Part shown: positions 8,078 to 17,002 of the stretch, one piece after another
How the letters are laid out: every line of letters starts with the position of its first letter
Position numbering within the stretch: the stretch's first letter is position 1
NCBI GenBank assembly: GCA_964246015.1
Contig: CAXTPG010000004.1
Span: 1-64,000, forward strand
Length of the DNA: 64,000 nucleotides
Direction of reading: 5' to 3'
Origin: JBBROS01 sp964246015
GTDB taxonomy: Bacteria; Pseudomonadota; Alphaproteobacteria; Acetobacterales; Acetobacteraceae
Made by a program: the position numbers and the translations under genes
Notes under the pieces: model-generated
What the model was told of the DNA's origin: nothing
Database searches by the model: none
What the model saw: only the letters and a program-made list of their open reading frames with translations

Positions 8078-9406
8078 ATGGGTGCCTACAGCTTCACGGG
8101 CGTTCCCGTGTTCATCACGATCGGTTCAACCGGGACCTACAACCTTGACGGGTTTGGGGGACAGGGCGGGAGCAGCGATAGCGGGGTTGCGGGCGGGTTC
8201 GGCGCCGAGGAAGGTGGGCTGTTCTCCTTCACGGCCGGGCAGGTGATCGAGATCGTCGTCGGCGGCGCCGGCGGAACCGCACAATCGGGCAGCTATGGCG
8301 GCGGCGGCGGCGGCGGCGGGACGTTCGTGTTCCTGAAGACCGGCGCGGGCGTGTATCAGACGCTGCTCGTGGCGGGCGGCGGCGGCGGCGGCTACGTATC
8401 GGCTGGCGGAAACGGCACGGTGGGCCCGGTGGGTTCGGGCCTGGGCGGCGCCGCGGGCGGGTATAATTTCTCGGGCGGCGGGGGCGCCGGAGTGAAGGGG
8501 CCGGGCGCGAAGGGCGGCGGCCGATTCACAGGCGGCGGCGGCTCGTCCCGGAGCGGAAGCTTCGCAGGCGGCGCTTCGGCCAGCGGGTTCTATGGGCGGG
8601 CGTCGGGCGCGGGCGGGTTCGGCGGTGGCGGCGGCGGTGGCGCCTACAGCGGCGGCGGCGGCGGCGGGGGCGGGTACTCCGGCGGGACCGGCAGCTATGG
8701 CGGCGCCGGCGGCGGGGGCACGTCGTTCGACTCCGGCACGGTGGTCGCGGCCCAGACCATGGCCGGGGCGAACACCGGCAACGGCCGGCTGCTGCTCAAC
8801 CTGGTGCCGTGCTATTGCCGGGGCACGCTGATCCGGACCAGCCGCGGCGAGACGCCGGTCGAGATCCTTGCGATCGGCGACACGGTCGTCACCGCGTCCG
8901 GACTGCGGCGGCCCATCCGCTGGATCGGCCGCCGCGCCTATTCCAGACGGTTCCTGGCGTCCAATCCGGGCGCGCAGCCCGTGCGGATCCGGGCCGGGGC
9001 GCTGGGCGCGGGCGTGCCGCGGCGTGACCTGCTGGTCTCGGCGGACCATGCGATGTTCCTGGACGGCGTGCTGGTGCCGGCCGGCCGGCTGGTGAACGGG
9101 ACCACGATCGTCCTGGATCGCGGGCCCGACCGGGTCGAGTATTTCCACGTCGAGCTCGACAGCCATGACGTGATCCTGGCCGAGGGCGCCGCGTCCGAGA
9201 CCTTCGTGGACGACGACAGCCGGGGGCTGTTCCACAACGCGGCCGAGTTTTCGGCGCTCTATCCGAAGACGGCCGAGCCGGTCCGGTTCTGCGCTCCACG
9301 GGTGGAGGATGGGCCGGAGCTGGAAGCGCTGCGGTGCCGGCTGTGGGGCGGAACAGGCTTCGCCAGCGGAGCAGGTTCAACTGCTTCCACATCAGTTGCG
9401 GTCTGA
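8078..9406 (+). CDS. glycine-rich protein with C-terminal Hint domain
   Basis: 442 residues in two parts. Residues 1-235 are extremely glycine-rich with long Gly runs, opening with 'TGTYNLDGFGGQGG', which resembles the glycine-rich domain of ALK/LTK-type proteins. Residues 245 to about 390 form a Hint_2 (hedgehog/intein) domain: Cys245 in 'PCYCRGTLIRT', then 'VEILAIGDTVVT', 'RRPIRWIGRRAY', 'DLLVSADHAMFLDG' with the block-B-like His, and 'HVELDSHDVILAEG'. The tail 'PRVEDGPELEALRCRL' is usual for this family. No intein C-terminal His-Asn is seen, so splicing is unlikely; self-cleavage or thioester chemistry at Cys245 is possible. No signal peptide is evident. It lies 62 bp before the giant repeat gene, probably in the same transcript. 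Confidence 0.85.
   Translation: MGAYSFTGVPVFITIGSTGTYNLDGFGGQGGSSDSGVAGGFGAEEGGLFSFTAGQVIEIVVGGAGGTAQSGSYGGGGGGGGTFVFLKTGAGVYQTLLVAGGGGGGYVSAGGNGTVGPVGSGLGGAAGGYNFSGGGGAGVKGPGAKGGGRFTGGGGSSRSGSFAGGASASGFYGRASGAGGFGGGGGGGAYSGGGGGGGGYSGGTGSYGGAGGGGTSFDSGTVVAAQTMAGANTGNGRLLLNLVPCYCRGTLIRTSRGETPVEILAIGDTVVTASGLRRPIRWIGRRAYSRRFLASNPGAQPVRIRAGALGAGVPRRDLLVSADHAMFLDGVLVPAGRLVNGTTIVLDRGPDRVEYFHVELDSHDVILAEGAASETFVDDDSRGLFHNAAEFSALYPKTAEPVRFCAPRVEDGPELEALRCRLWGGTGFASGAGSTASTSVAV
8296..8724 (+). repeat. GGC trinucleotide-rich low-complexity tracts
   Basis: Runs of GGC codons encode uninterrupted glycine stretches inside the Hint protein gene, for example around 8298-8319, 8374-8393 and 8654-8672. The tracts are in frame, so slippage would change glycine-loop length without destroying the reading frame. 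Confidence 0.7.
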
Positions 9407-9468
9407 ATGACCGGGGCATCGCGGGATGACGTGTCCGGCCGGGCCAGAACCGCGGGAGGCACCTTGTC

Positions 9469-12400
9469 ATGGGTTCGTTGAGTTCGCTGGCCAACCCGAC
9501 CGTATGGGCGCCGATCTTCAAATACGTGCTGAACAACAGCAGCGACAACGGGCTCGCCTCACTGAGCACCGGTACCGGGATCGTTGCACGAGAGACCGGA
9601 ATCATCCAGGACGGCAGCAACCCATATCGCCTGACGCTCGCTGGCGAGACATATTCGGGCGCGACGGTTCAGAACGGCTACACACTTTCGATCAGCAACT
9701 ACTACAAGACGATCGGCGGGGCGCTGGCTGGCGCGGTCAACCTCGTCGGGCTCGCCGTCACGACGGGCACCGGGCAGAGCGTCACGGGTCACTCGGACCT
9801 CGTCGGACGAACGATCACGTCCACGACCGTGCAGCCGGGCGGCACGCTGTATATCACCGAAGGCAAGACGGTCCGGTATCTGACCCAGGGTCGTGAATAC
9901 TGGGACGGGCTCAGCCTGATCCACGAACCCGGCTCCTCCGTCACGTCGAACATCATGAACAGCGCAGTCCAGACCACGGTCCAGGGCGGCGGCCGCATGA
10001 TCATGCTGGGCTACTCGGCGGACACGACGGTGCAGGCCGGCGGGTATCAGTATGTCGGCCCGATCGGGTCGGCCGTGCGGACGACGCTGACCGGTTCCGG
10101 CGCGCTGCAGGAGAGCCTTGGCTGGACGTCGGGCACGGTTGTCTCCAGCGGCGGCGTGCAGCGGGTTCTGCAGGGCGAGGCGTATGGCACCATCGTGCGC
10201 AGCGGCGGCATCATGGCGGTGGTGGATGCCGCCGCCTATGGGACGGTGGTCAGCAATGGCGGCGTGGCCGTGGCCGGCGTGCGGACCATAGCCAACGGCG
10301 TCGCCGCTTCCATCGACCAGCGGGCGTCGATCACGGGCGCCACGGTTTCCTCGGGCGGCAGCCTGGTCGTATCCGGCGTCGACTACGGGAGCGGGATCCT
10401 CGCCACCGCCTATTCGCTGAGCGCGGTGATTTCATCCGGCGGGTTGGAAACGGTGTTCGAGGCCGGGATGGCCTATGCGACCACTGTCGCCGCGGGCGGG
10501 GTGTTGCTGCTGTCCTCGTACCTGCCGACCATCCTCGAAGGGCAATGGCACGGGTTCAGCGCGGAGGCGGGGCGCGCGCAGGCGCTGACGGTGGCGAGCG
10601 GCGGCACGCTGAGCGCGACGGCGAATGCGTTCGTGCAGGGCACGGTCCTGTCCGGCGGCCGGGTCATCGCCGACGGGTCGGCGCCCGACTACATCGCGGG
10701 CGCCGTGAACCCGGGCTACACCGGCACCGGGATCGTGTCCGCGCTGACGTACTCCAACCCGAACCTCACCAGCCTGGTGCTGAACGCGGGCGCGGTGAGC
10801 GCGGTGCGTTCGCTCACGCAGAGCAACACCGTGGTCACGTCCGTGACGCTGGAGGCATTGAGCGGCGGGCGCCTGGTCGGCGCGAGCGCGACGGGCACGG
10901 GCCAGGTGAACGCGTCCTCGGGCGGCGTGCTGGTGTCGACGACCGTGGGCGGCGGCGGCGCCACGACCGTGTTCGCCGGGGGCACGGCCACGGGCACGGT
11001 CGTCAACAGCGGCGGGCGCGCGACGGTCGGCTCCGGCGGCGTCGCAACCGGCACCACGGTGAGCACCGGCGGCAGCGCGACCGTCAGCGGGGGCGGCGTC
11101 GTCAGTGCGGCCGTCGTCCGCGCCGGGGGCACGCAGACCGTTGCGGCCCTGGGCACCGCGAGCGGCACGGTGGTGTCCAGCGCCGGCAGCCAGGTGCTGG
11201 GCGGCGATGCGATCGCGACCGTGGTCAGCAGCGGGGGCAGCGAGATCGTCAGTTCGGGCGGCCGTGCCGTCAACGACGACGTCGCGTCCGGCGGGACCCT
11301 TTCGGTCCGGTCCGGCGGGTCGGCGTCGGGCGGGGTCGTCCGCGGCGTGCTGGACATCGCGGCCGGGGGCGTGGCGTCGGGCCTGGCGCTGAACGGGAGC
11401 GGGGCCACGGCGCGCGTGTCGTCCGGCGGACGCTCGATCGGGACGACGATCGCCAATGGCGGCGCGCTGGTCGTGCTGGCCGGGGGCGTGACCAGCGGGG
11501 ACGTCATTTCCTCGGGCGGGCGGGAGACCGTGTCATCCGGGGGCACCGCGAGCGGGGTCGTGGTCAACAGTGGCGGCGTCCTGGTGTCGACCGTCGGTTC
11601 GATCCTCGTCGGCACGACGTTCAACCTCGGTGCGATCAGCGGCGTGATGAGCGCCACGCAGTCCAACGTGGTGCTCAGCAGCGGCCAGTCGCTCGCCGCC
11701 GTCGACGGCGGCACGCTGAACCTGATCACCGTGAGCAGCGGTGCGGCGCTGATCAGCGCCGGCGGCAGCATCACGAGCGCGACGGTCCGCGCGGGCGGCA
11801 TCATGGGCGTGCTCGGCATCACGCAAACCGGGCGGACGGTTTCCAGCGGCGAGATCCTGCAGGCGTATGCCGGCGCCGTGCTGAGCGGCACGGTGGTGAG
11901 CAGCGGCGGCCTGCTGCTGAACGGCGGCGGCAGCTTCGTGGGCACGGTGCTGCAAAGCGGCGCCGGCAGCGGCGTGCAGGGCGCGGTCCAGTCGGGCGGG
12001 GTGCTGTCGGCCGGCAACACGATGGTGGTGCTGGCCAACGGCGTGCTGCAGGGTTTCGTGGTCCGGGGCGGGACCGAGACCGTCTCGTCCGGTGGCCTGG
12101 CCAGCGGCACCATCGTGTCCTCGGGCGGCACCGAGGTCGTGCGAGACCAGGGCACGGCCAGCGGCACGCTGGTGAGCGCGAGCGGGACGCAGGTCGTGTC
12201 CTCGGGCGGCATCGCCTTCGGCACCGTGATCGGCGCCAGCGCCTCCCAGGTGGTTTCGGCAAGCGGCCGGGCCAACAACACGGTGGTGAACAGCGGCGGC
12301 AACCTGGTGATTGCCGGGACCGGTGCGACGGCCAGCGGCACGGTGGTGAACGCGGGTGCGACCGTGACCTACAGCGGGGGCGGCGCCGGGCTGGCGACCG

Positions 12401-15400
12401 TGGTGAACAGCGGGTTCATGCTCGTCGTCGATGCCGGCGGGACGACCACGCTCGATGTCGTCAAGGCTGGCGGCATCGAGTCGGTCCTCTCCGGCGGCGT
12501 GGTGCACAGCACGACGATCAGCAGCGGCGGCCGGCTCGTCCTGTCGTCGGGCGCCACGGCGGATGGCGTGTCGATCTCGTCGGGCGGCATGCTGGTCAGC
12601 GCCGGGGGGTTGACGCCGGGTGGGATCACGTCGGCGGCGGGCGCCATCATCGGCCTGCAGGGGCTTACGTCGAGCGGGGCGGTCCTCACCAGCGGCCAGG
12701 TGCTCGCGGCCCTTTCGGGCGGCGTGCTTTCGGCAGTCACGATCGGCAGCGGGGGCATCGCGGTCGTGTCGGCCGGGGGCAGCGCGGTGGGAGCCACGGT
12801 CGCGAGCGGCGGCATGCTGGTCAACGCCGGGGGCAGCCTGGTCGGCATCACCAACGCCAGCTATGCCCCGGGCGCGATCAGCGGCGTGCAGGATTTCGCA
12901 CAGTCCGGCTCGGTGGTCAGCAGCGGCCAAATCCTGGCCGCCTTGTCCGGCGGCAGCCTGACCAGCACCTTCGTGCAGAGCGGCGGGACGGAGATCATTT
13001 CCGCCGGCGGCACCGCGAGCGGCGTCGTGGTGAGCAGCGGCGGCACGCTGGTCTGGGCGGGCGGGACGATCGCGGGCGCGAGCTTCGCGCGCGACGCGAC
13101 GTATGCGGTGGGTGGCGGCAAGGTGCTGACCGGCCTGCGCACGAACTTCGAGACGCCCTATACCGTGGCGGCCTATTCGGGCGGCACGCTGTCGTCCACC
13201 AACTCGCAGACGCTCACGTCGCAGATCGGGCTGAACCCCTCGTTGGGCGCGGCCTCGATCGTCATCCTGGCCGGCGGCCTGGGCATCAACAACTACACGT
13301 TCATGAGCGACTTCTACGGGACCGGGCTCGGGATCGGCGTGTATGGCAGCAGCGTCGGCGACAAGGTGTATGGCTGGTGGCGCGACAACCATCCCGTGTA
13401 CAGCGTCGAGGAGGTCTTCTCGGGCGGCGTGGCCAGCCAGGTGACCATCACCGGGTCGAAGTTGACGGTCCATAGCGGCGGCGTGGTCCAGGGCCTGTTG
13501 ACCAGCGGCTGGTACATCCAGGCCCGCGGCGGCTATGGCGTCCCCGTCTATTTCGGCGACGAGCGCAGCAACACCTCGTCGGTGCTGATCGACAGCGTCC
13601 TGACCGTGGAGGCGGGCGGCTTCGTCACCGGCGCCTCGGTGCAGTATTCAACGTCGGCCATCATCGCCGGGACGGTGGCCAGCAGCACCATCAACGCCTC
13701 CGCCAACGTCACGGTCTCGTCGGGCGGCCTGCTCGCCAGCACCGTGGTGAGCGGCGGGTCGAACTACGCCATCGTCAACGTGGTGAGCGGCGGGACGGCG
13801 GCGGGCCTGGTGCTTTCAGCGTACGGCCTGGTCCGGGTCAACGATGGCGGCAGCGTCGCCGATGTCGCGGTCAACAACCGGGGCTGGATCGAGGTGCGGA
13901 GGGGCGCATCCGTCTCGGGCGCCACGGTGAACGCGGGTGGCAAGATCAACGTGTACGACGGCGGGACCGTCTCGGGCGTCAGCGTGAACGCCGGGGGCGA
14001 GTTCACGCTGGAATCCGGCACGCGGGGCTTTGCCGACCAGGTCAACAGCGGCGCCGGGTTGACGGTCGTGAACGGCGCCGTCACCAGCGGCGACATCGTG
14101 GAGTTCGGCGGCTACGAAGTGATTGCAGCCGGCGGCAGGGCCGACGGCATCACCGTGCGCAACAACGGCCGCCTCGTCATCGAGGCCGGGGCCAGCGTCA
14201 GCGGCATCGTCGTCGCCAGCGGCGGGACGCTGGTCAACCTGGGCGGCGCCGTCCAGAACGTCGTCCTGGAGGTGGGCGCCACCAGCGCCCTGCAGAATGC
14301 GACCCAGAGCGGCGCGGCGGTGGAGGGCGGCACGACGCTGATCGTATTGGCGGGCGCGCAGCTGCTGGGAACCGCGGTCAACTCGGGCGGCTCGCAGATC
14401 GTATCGTCCGGCGGATCGGCCAGCGGCGCCACGATCCTGAGCGCGGGCACCGAGTTCGTTTCGGCCGGAGGCGTGTCGCTGTTCGCCTCGATCGCGGGCG
14501 GGGTGCAGATCGTCGATTCGCTGGGAGCGGCCAGGTCGGCCCTCGTGACCGAGGGCGGGGGGCAGATCGTCTCGTCGGGCGGCACCGCGACCGGCACGAC
14601 CCTCACCAGCGGCACGAAGCAGGTTGTCTTCGCCGGCGGGTCGGCGCTGACCACGCAGATCGGCAACGGCGCGACGGTCGTGATCTCGTCGGGCGGCTTT
14701 GCCAACCAGGTCACGATCAGCAGCGGCGGCACGCTGCTCAACGCCGGGGGCACCGTCGGCCAGACGACGGTCATGTCGGGCGGGACCAGCGCCGTCATCG
14801 GGACCAGCCAGGGCGCCAGCACCATCGGCAACGGCGGCACGCTGATCGCCCTCAGCGGCGCCACCCTGTCCGGCACGGCGGTCGGCAGCGGCGGCTTCGC
14901 CCTGGTGCTCGGCAACGGGCTGATGGTGGGAACGATCGTGGCCAACGGCGGCGTGCTCAGCGCCTATCTGGGCGGCGTGAGCAGCCAGACCCAGGTGGGG
15001 AGCGGCGGCGGCGAGTTCGTGGCATCCGGGAGCATCGCGACGGGCACGCTGGTGTCGGCCGGGGGCGTCCAGCTGGTCGTCGACGCCGGGCTCGCGACCG
15101 GAACCATGGTGTACGGCCAGCAGGTCGTGTTCTTCAATGCCCTGGCGAGCGCCGCCACGATCGGCAGCGGCGGCAGCCAGCTCCTGCTCGGCGACCCCGG
15201 CATCTCGGCGTCGGGCGGCGGCCTCTCGATCGGGACCATCGTGGCCGATGGCGGATTGCAGACCGTCTCGGCCGGGGCGCTGGCCGCCAGCACCACGGTG
15301 AGTTCGGGCGGCATGCTCGTCCTCACCTCCGGGGCCCGGGCCAGCGGCGCCGTTCTTGCCGGCGGCGCCTTGATGCTGAGCGGGGGCACCGCCACCGGCA

Positions 15401-16917
15401 CGACGATCACGCGGGGCACCGCCACCGTGTTCGCCGGGGGTTCGGCCGCGGGCACGATGGTGATGGGCGCCGGCGTGCTGACACTGCTGTCCGGTGGGGT
15501 CGACACCAACACGACGGTGATGAGCAACGGCATCCAGATCGTGTCCTCGGGCGCCACCGCGTCGGGCAACATCGTGAGGTTCGGAGGCGCGTTGCGGGTC
15601 ATGGGCGGCGGCACCGTCGTCGGAACGGTGCTGTCCGGCAACGCGACGATCTTCGCAGGCGGCACCATGTCCGGTGCGAGCATCAGGTCCGCGGGCAGCG
15701 TCAGCCTGCGGGGCGCCTCGTTCAGCACGACCATCAACAGCGGTGGCATCGAGACCGTGGCCGGCGGTGCGTCCACCTCCGCCATCGTGTCGGGAAGCCA
15801 GGTGATCGACGCACGCGGGGTCGCCAGCGCGACCACGGTGCGGGGTGGGACGCAAACCGTGCTGAGCGGCGGCGTCGCCCGGGGCACGGTCGTAAGCTTC
15901 GGCGGCCAGACCGTGTCCAACGGCGGCATGACGACCGACACGCTGCTCAGCGGGGGGACGCAGACCGTGTCCTCGGGCGGCATGGCAAGCGGCACCGTGA
16001 TGAGAAACGGCGGCGCCCAGAACATCACCAGCGGCGGCATGGCGAGCGGCACCGTGGCCAGCAGCGGTATCCAGGCGATCTTTGCAGGCGGCGTCGCCAT
16101 TGGCACGACGGTGGTCGGCGCCGGCAACCAGATCGTCAACGGGGTCGTCAGCGGGACGGTCATCAGCGCCGGCGGCACGCTGATCGTGTCCAGCGGTGGC
16201 CGGGCCTCGGCGACGACCGTGACCAGCGGCGGCAGGCTCATCAACGTCGGCGGGGACGTCGGCGCACCGGTGTTCTCGGCCGGGGCCGCGTATTCCGTGC
16301 GGAGCGCCACCGTTTCGGGCTTCGTGGTCTCATCCGGCGTCTCGGTGTCCGCCCTGGTCGGCGGGACGCTGGTCGATGCCGTGGTCAGCTCGGGCGGCAC
16401 CGAAACCGTCACGTCGGGCGGGATCACCGCCAACACCGTGCTCGGCGCCGGAGCGATGGCCTTCGTTTCCGCCGGGGGCTCCATCGTCGGCGGCACGATC
16501 GGCTCGGCTGCCACCGTCTCATTGTCCGGCACCCTGACAGGTTCCCTGAACATGTCGGGCGGCACCCTGAACGTGGGCGCGGGCGCGAGCGTCACGAGCG
16601 GCGTTACTCTCGGGATGGTCGGCAGCGGCAACGCGCTCGTCGTCGCCACCGACACGGTCTTCGGGGGTGGGATCGCGCAGTTCTCGCTCGGCGACACCAT
16701 CGACCTGCTGGGCCTCCGCTACGTCTCGTCGGGCGGCGTGTCGACCGTTACGTGGACCCAGGGGCAGGGATCGGTCGGCGACCTGACCGTGCGGGGCTCG
16801 GCGAATGGAACGAGCACCTCCCAGACGCTCAGGCTGGTGGCTGGCACCTTCGTCACCAGCAACTTCGTCCTGGGGAGCGACGGCGGGACCGGCACCCTCG
16901 TCTCGTTCCGGACGTAA
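9469..16917 (+). CDS. giant strand-loop-strand (AIDA-type) repeat protein
   Basis: A 2482-residue protein built almost entirely of short beta-helix units of the pattern 'SSGGTASGTVVSSGGTEVV', the autotransporter passenger strand-loop-strand repeat that AAH/TibC enzymes heptosylate on serine. Residues 1 to about 220 are an irregular N-terminal cap with aromatic residues and no signal peptide. An irregular island (about residues 1205-1385) divides the array. There is no C-terminal 12-strand autotransporter barrel; the end ('FSLGDTIDLLGL', 'SNFVLGSDGGTGTLV') instead resembles the termini of Acetobacteraceae repeat proteins exported by unknown or type I routes. A GGGAGG ribosome-binding site sits 14 bp before the ATG. 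The dedicated heptosyltransferase gene follows 85 bp downstream. Probable role: surface adhesin or matrix fibre. Confidence 0.88.
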   Translation: MGSLSSLANPTVWAPIFKYVLNNSSDNGLASLSTGTGIVARETGIIQDGSNPYRLTLAGETYSGATVQNGYTLSISNYYKTIGGALAGAVNLVGLAVTTGTGQSVTGHSDLVGRTITSTTVQPGGTLYITEGKTVRYLTQGREYWDGLSLIHEPGSSVTSNIMNSAVQTTVQGGGRMIMLGYSADTTVQAGGYQYVGPIGSAVRTTLTGSGALQESLGWTSGTVVSSGGVQRVLQGEAYGTIVRSGGIMAVVDAAAYGTVVSNGGVAVAGVRTIANGVAASIDQRASITGATVSSGGSLVVSGVDYGSGILATAYSLSAVISSGGLETVFEAGMAYATTVAAGGVLLLSSYLPTILEGQWHGFSAEAGRAQALTVASGGTLSATANAFVQGTVLSGGRVIADGSAPDYIAGAVNPGYTGTGIVSALTYSNPNLTSLVLNAGAVSAVRSLTQSNTVVTSVTLEALSGGRLVGASATGTGQVNASSGGVLVSTTVGGGGATTVFAGGTATGTVVNSGGRATVGSGGVATGTTVSTGGSATVSGGGVVSAAVVRAGGTQTVAALGTASGTVVSSAGSQVLGGDAIATVVSSGGSEIVSSGGRAVNDDVASGGTLSVRSGGSASGGVVRGVLDIAAGGVASGLALNGSGATARVSSGGRSIGTTIANGGALVVLAGGVTSGDVISSGGRETVSSGGTASGVVVNSGGVLVSTVGSILVGTTFNLGAISGVMSATQSNVVLSSGQSLAAVDGGTLNLITVSSGAALISAGGSITSATVRAGGIMGVLGITQTGRTVSSGEILQAYAGAVLSGTVVSSGGLLLNGGGSFVGTVLQSGAGSGVQGAVQSGGVLSAGNTMVVLANGVLQGFVVRGGTETVSSGGLASGTIVSSGGTEVVRDQGTASGTLVSASGTQVVSSGGIAFGTVIGASASQVVSASGRANNTVVNSGGNLVIAGTGATASGTVVNAGATVTYSGGGAGLATVVNSGFMLVVDAGGTTTLDVVKAGGIESVLSGGVVHSTTISSGGRLVLSSGATADGVSISSGGMLVSAGGLTPGGITSAAGAIIGLQGLTSSGAVLTSGQVLAALSGGVLSAVTIGSGGIAVVSAGGSAVGATVASGGMLVNAGGSLVGITNASYAPGAISGVQDFAQSGSVVSSGQILAALSGGSLTSTFVQSGGTEIISAGGTASGVVVSSGGTLVWAGGTIAGASFARDATYAVGGGKVLTGLRTNFETPYTVAAYSGGTLSSTNSQTLTSQIGLNPSLGAASIVILAGGLGINNYTFMSDFYGTGLGIGVYGSSVGDKVYGWWRDNHPVYSVEEVFSGGVASQVTITGSKLTVHSGGVVQGLLTSGWYIQARGGYGVPVYFGDERSNTSSVLIDSVLTVEAGGFVTGASVQYSTSAIIAGTVASSTINASANVTVSSGGLLASTVVSGGSNYAIVNVVSGGTAAGLVLSAYGLVRVNDGGSVADVAVNNRGWIEVRRGASVSGATVNAGGKINVYDGGTVSGVSVNAGGEFTLESGTRGFADQVNSGAGLTVVNGAVTSGDIVEFGGYEVIAAGGRADGITVRNNGRLVIEAGASVSGIVVASGGTLVNLGGAVQNVVLEVGATSALQNATQSGAAVEGGTTLIVLAGAQLLGTAVNSGGSQIVSSGGSASGATILSAGTEFVSAGGVSLFASIAGGVQIVDSLGAARSALVTEGGGQIVSSGGTATGTTLTSGTKQVVFAGGSALTTQIGNGATVVISSGGFANQVTISSGGTLLNAGGTVGQTTVMSGGTSAVIGTSQGASTIGNGGTLIALSGATLSGTAVGSGGFALVLGNGLMVGTIVANGGVLSAYLGGVSSQTQVGSGGGEFVASGSIATGTLVSAGGVQLVVDAGLATGTMVYGQQVVFFNALASAATIGSGGSQLLLGDPGISASGGGLSIGTIVADGGLQTVSAGALAASTTVSSGGMLVLTSGARASGAVLAGGALMLSGGTATGTTITRGTATVFAGGSAAGTMVMGAGVLTLLSGGVDTNTTVMSNGIQIVSSGATASGNIVRFGGALRVMGGGTVVGTVLSGNATIFAGGTMSGASIRSAGSVSLRGASFSTTINSGGIETVAGGASTSAIVSGSQVIDARGVASATTVRGGTQTVLSGGVARGTVVSFGGQTVSNGGMTTDTLLSGGTQTVSSGGMASGTVMRNGGAQNITSGGMASGTVASSGIQAIFAGGVAIGTTVVGAGNQIVNGVVSGTVISAGGTLIVSSGGRASATTVTSGGRLINVGGDVGAPVFSAGAAYSVRSATVSGFVVSSGVSVSALVGGTLVDAVVSSGGTETVTSGGITANTVLGAGAMAFVSAGGSIVGGTIGSAATVSLSGTLTGSLNMSGGTLNVGAGASVTSGVTLGMVGSGNALVVATDTVFGGGIAQFSLGDTIDLLGLRYVSSGGVSTVTWTQGQGSVGDLTVRGSANGTSTSQTLRLVAGTFVTSNFVLGSDGGTGTLVSFRT
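10130..13080 (+). repeat. coding strand-loop-strand repeat array, first half
   Basis: Degenerate tandem units of about 57-63 nt encode about 19-21 residues each, with recurring 'SSGG', 'ASGTVV' and 'GG' turns. Sequence identity between units is low at DNA level, so the array has been kept by protein-level selection rather than by recent duplication. Longer punctuating units with 'TQS' recur inside it. Confidence 0.8.
13620..16480 (+). repeat. coding strand-loop-strand repeat array, second half
   Basis: The same 19-21-residue unit resumes after the irregular island. Serine- and threonine-rich turns continue to about residue 2335, after which the C-terminal cap begins. Confidence 0.78.
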
Positions 16918-17002
16918 GCACGCCCGAACCGTGCGCCGCTTCCCGCGGGGCCGGCTATGCTCCACGCGCCCGGTATGACCACGCCGCCAAGGATGCCCAC
17001 GC

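Noticed and set aside
8810..9250. Functional intein in the Hint protein
   Set aside because: No C-terminal His-Asn and no downstream extein of a recognisable host protein; it ends like stand-alone Hint_2 proteins.
10545..13475. A 976-codon alternative open frame inside the giant repeat gene
   Set aside because: It is a +1-shifted shadow rich in Arg, Gly and His, produced by GC-rich codon bias and the repeat structure. The in-frame protein has a clear family pattern.
14964..16700. Long antisense open frames opposite to the repeat gene
   Set aside because: Composition is Pro/Thr/Ala-rich as expected from the complement of G-G-[ST] codons; no domain, no ribosome site.
9469..16917. CRISPR array or DNA-level tandem repeat
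   Set aside because: Units of about 60 bp are degenerate at DNA level and continuous in one reading frame, without constant repeats and unique spacers.
16500..16917. Autotransporter beta-barrel at the C terminus of the giant protein
   Set aside because: Only about 130 non-repeat residues remain and there is no terminal aromatic residue after alternating amphipathic strands.
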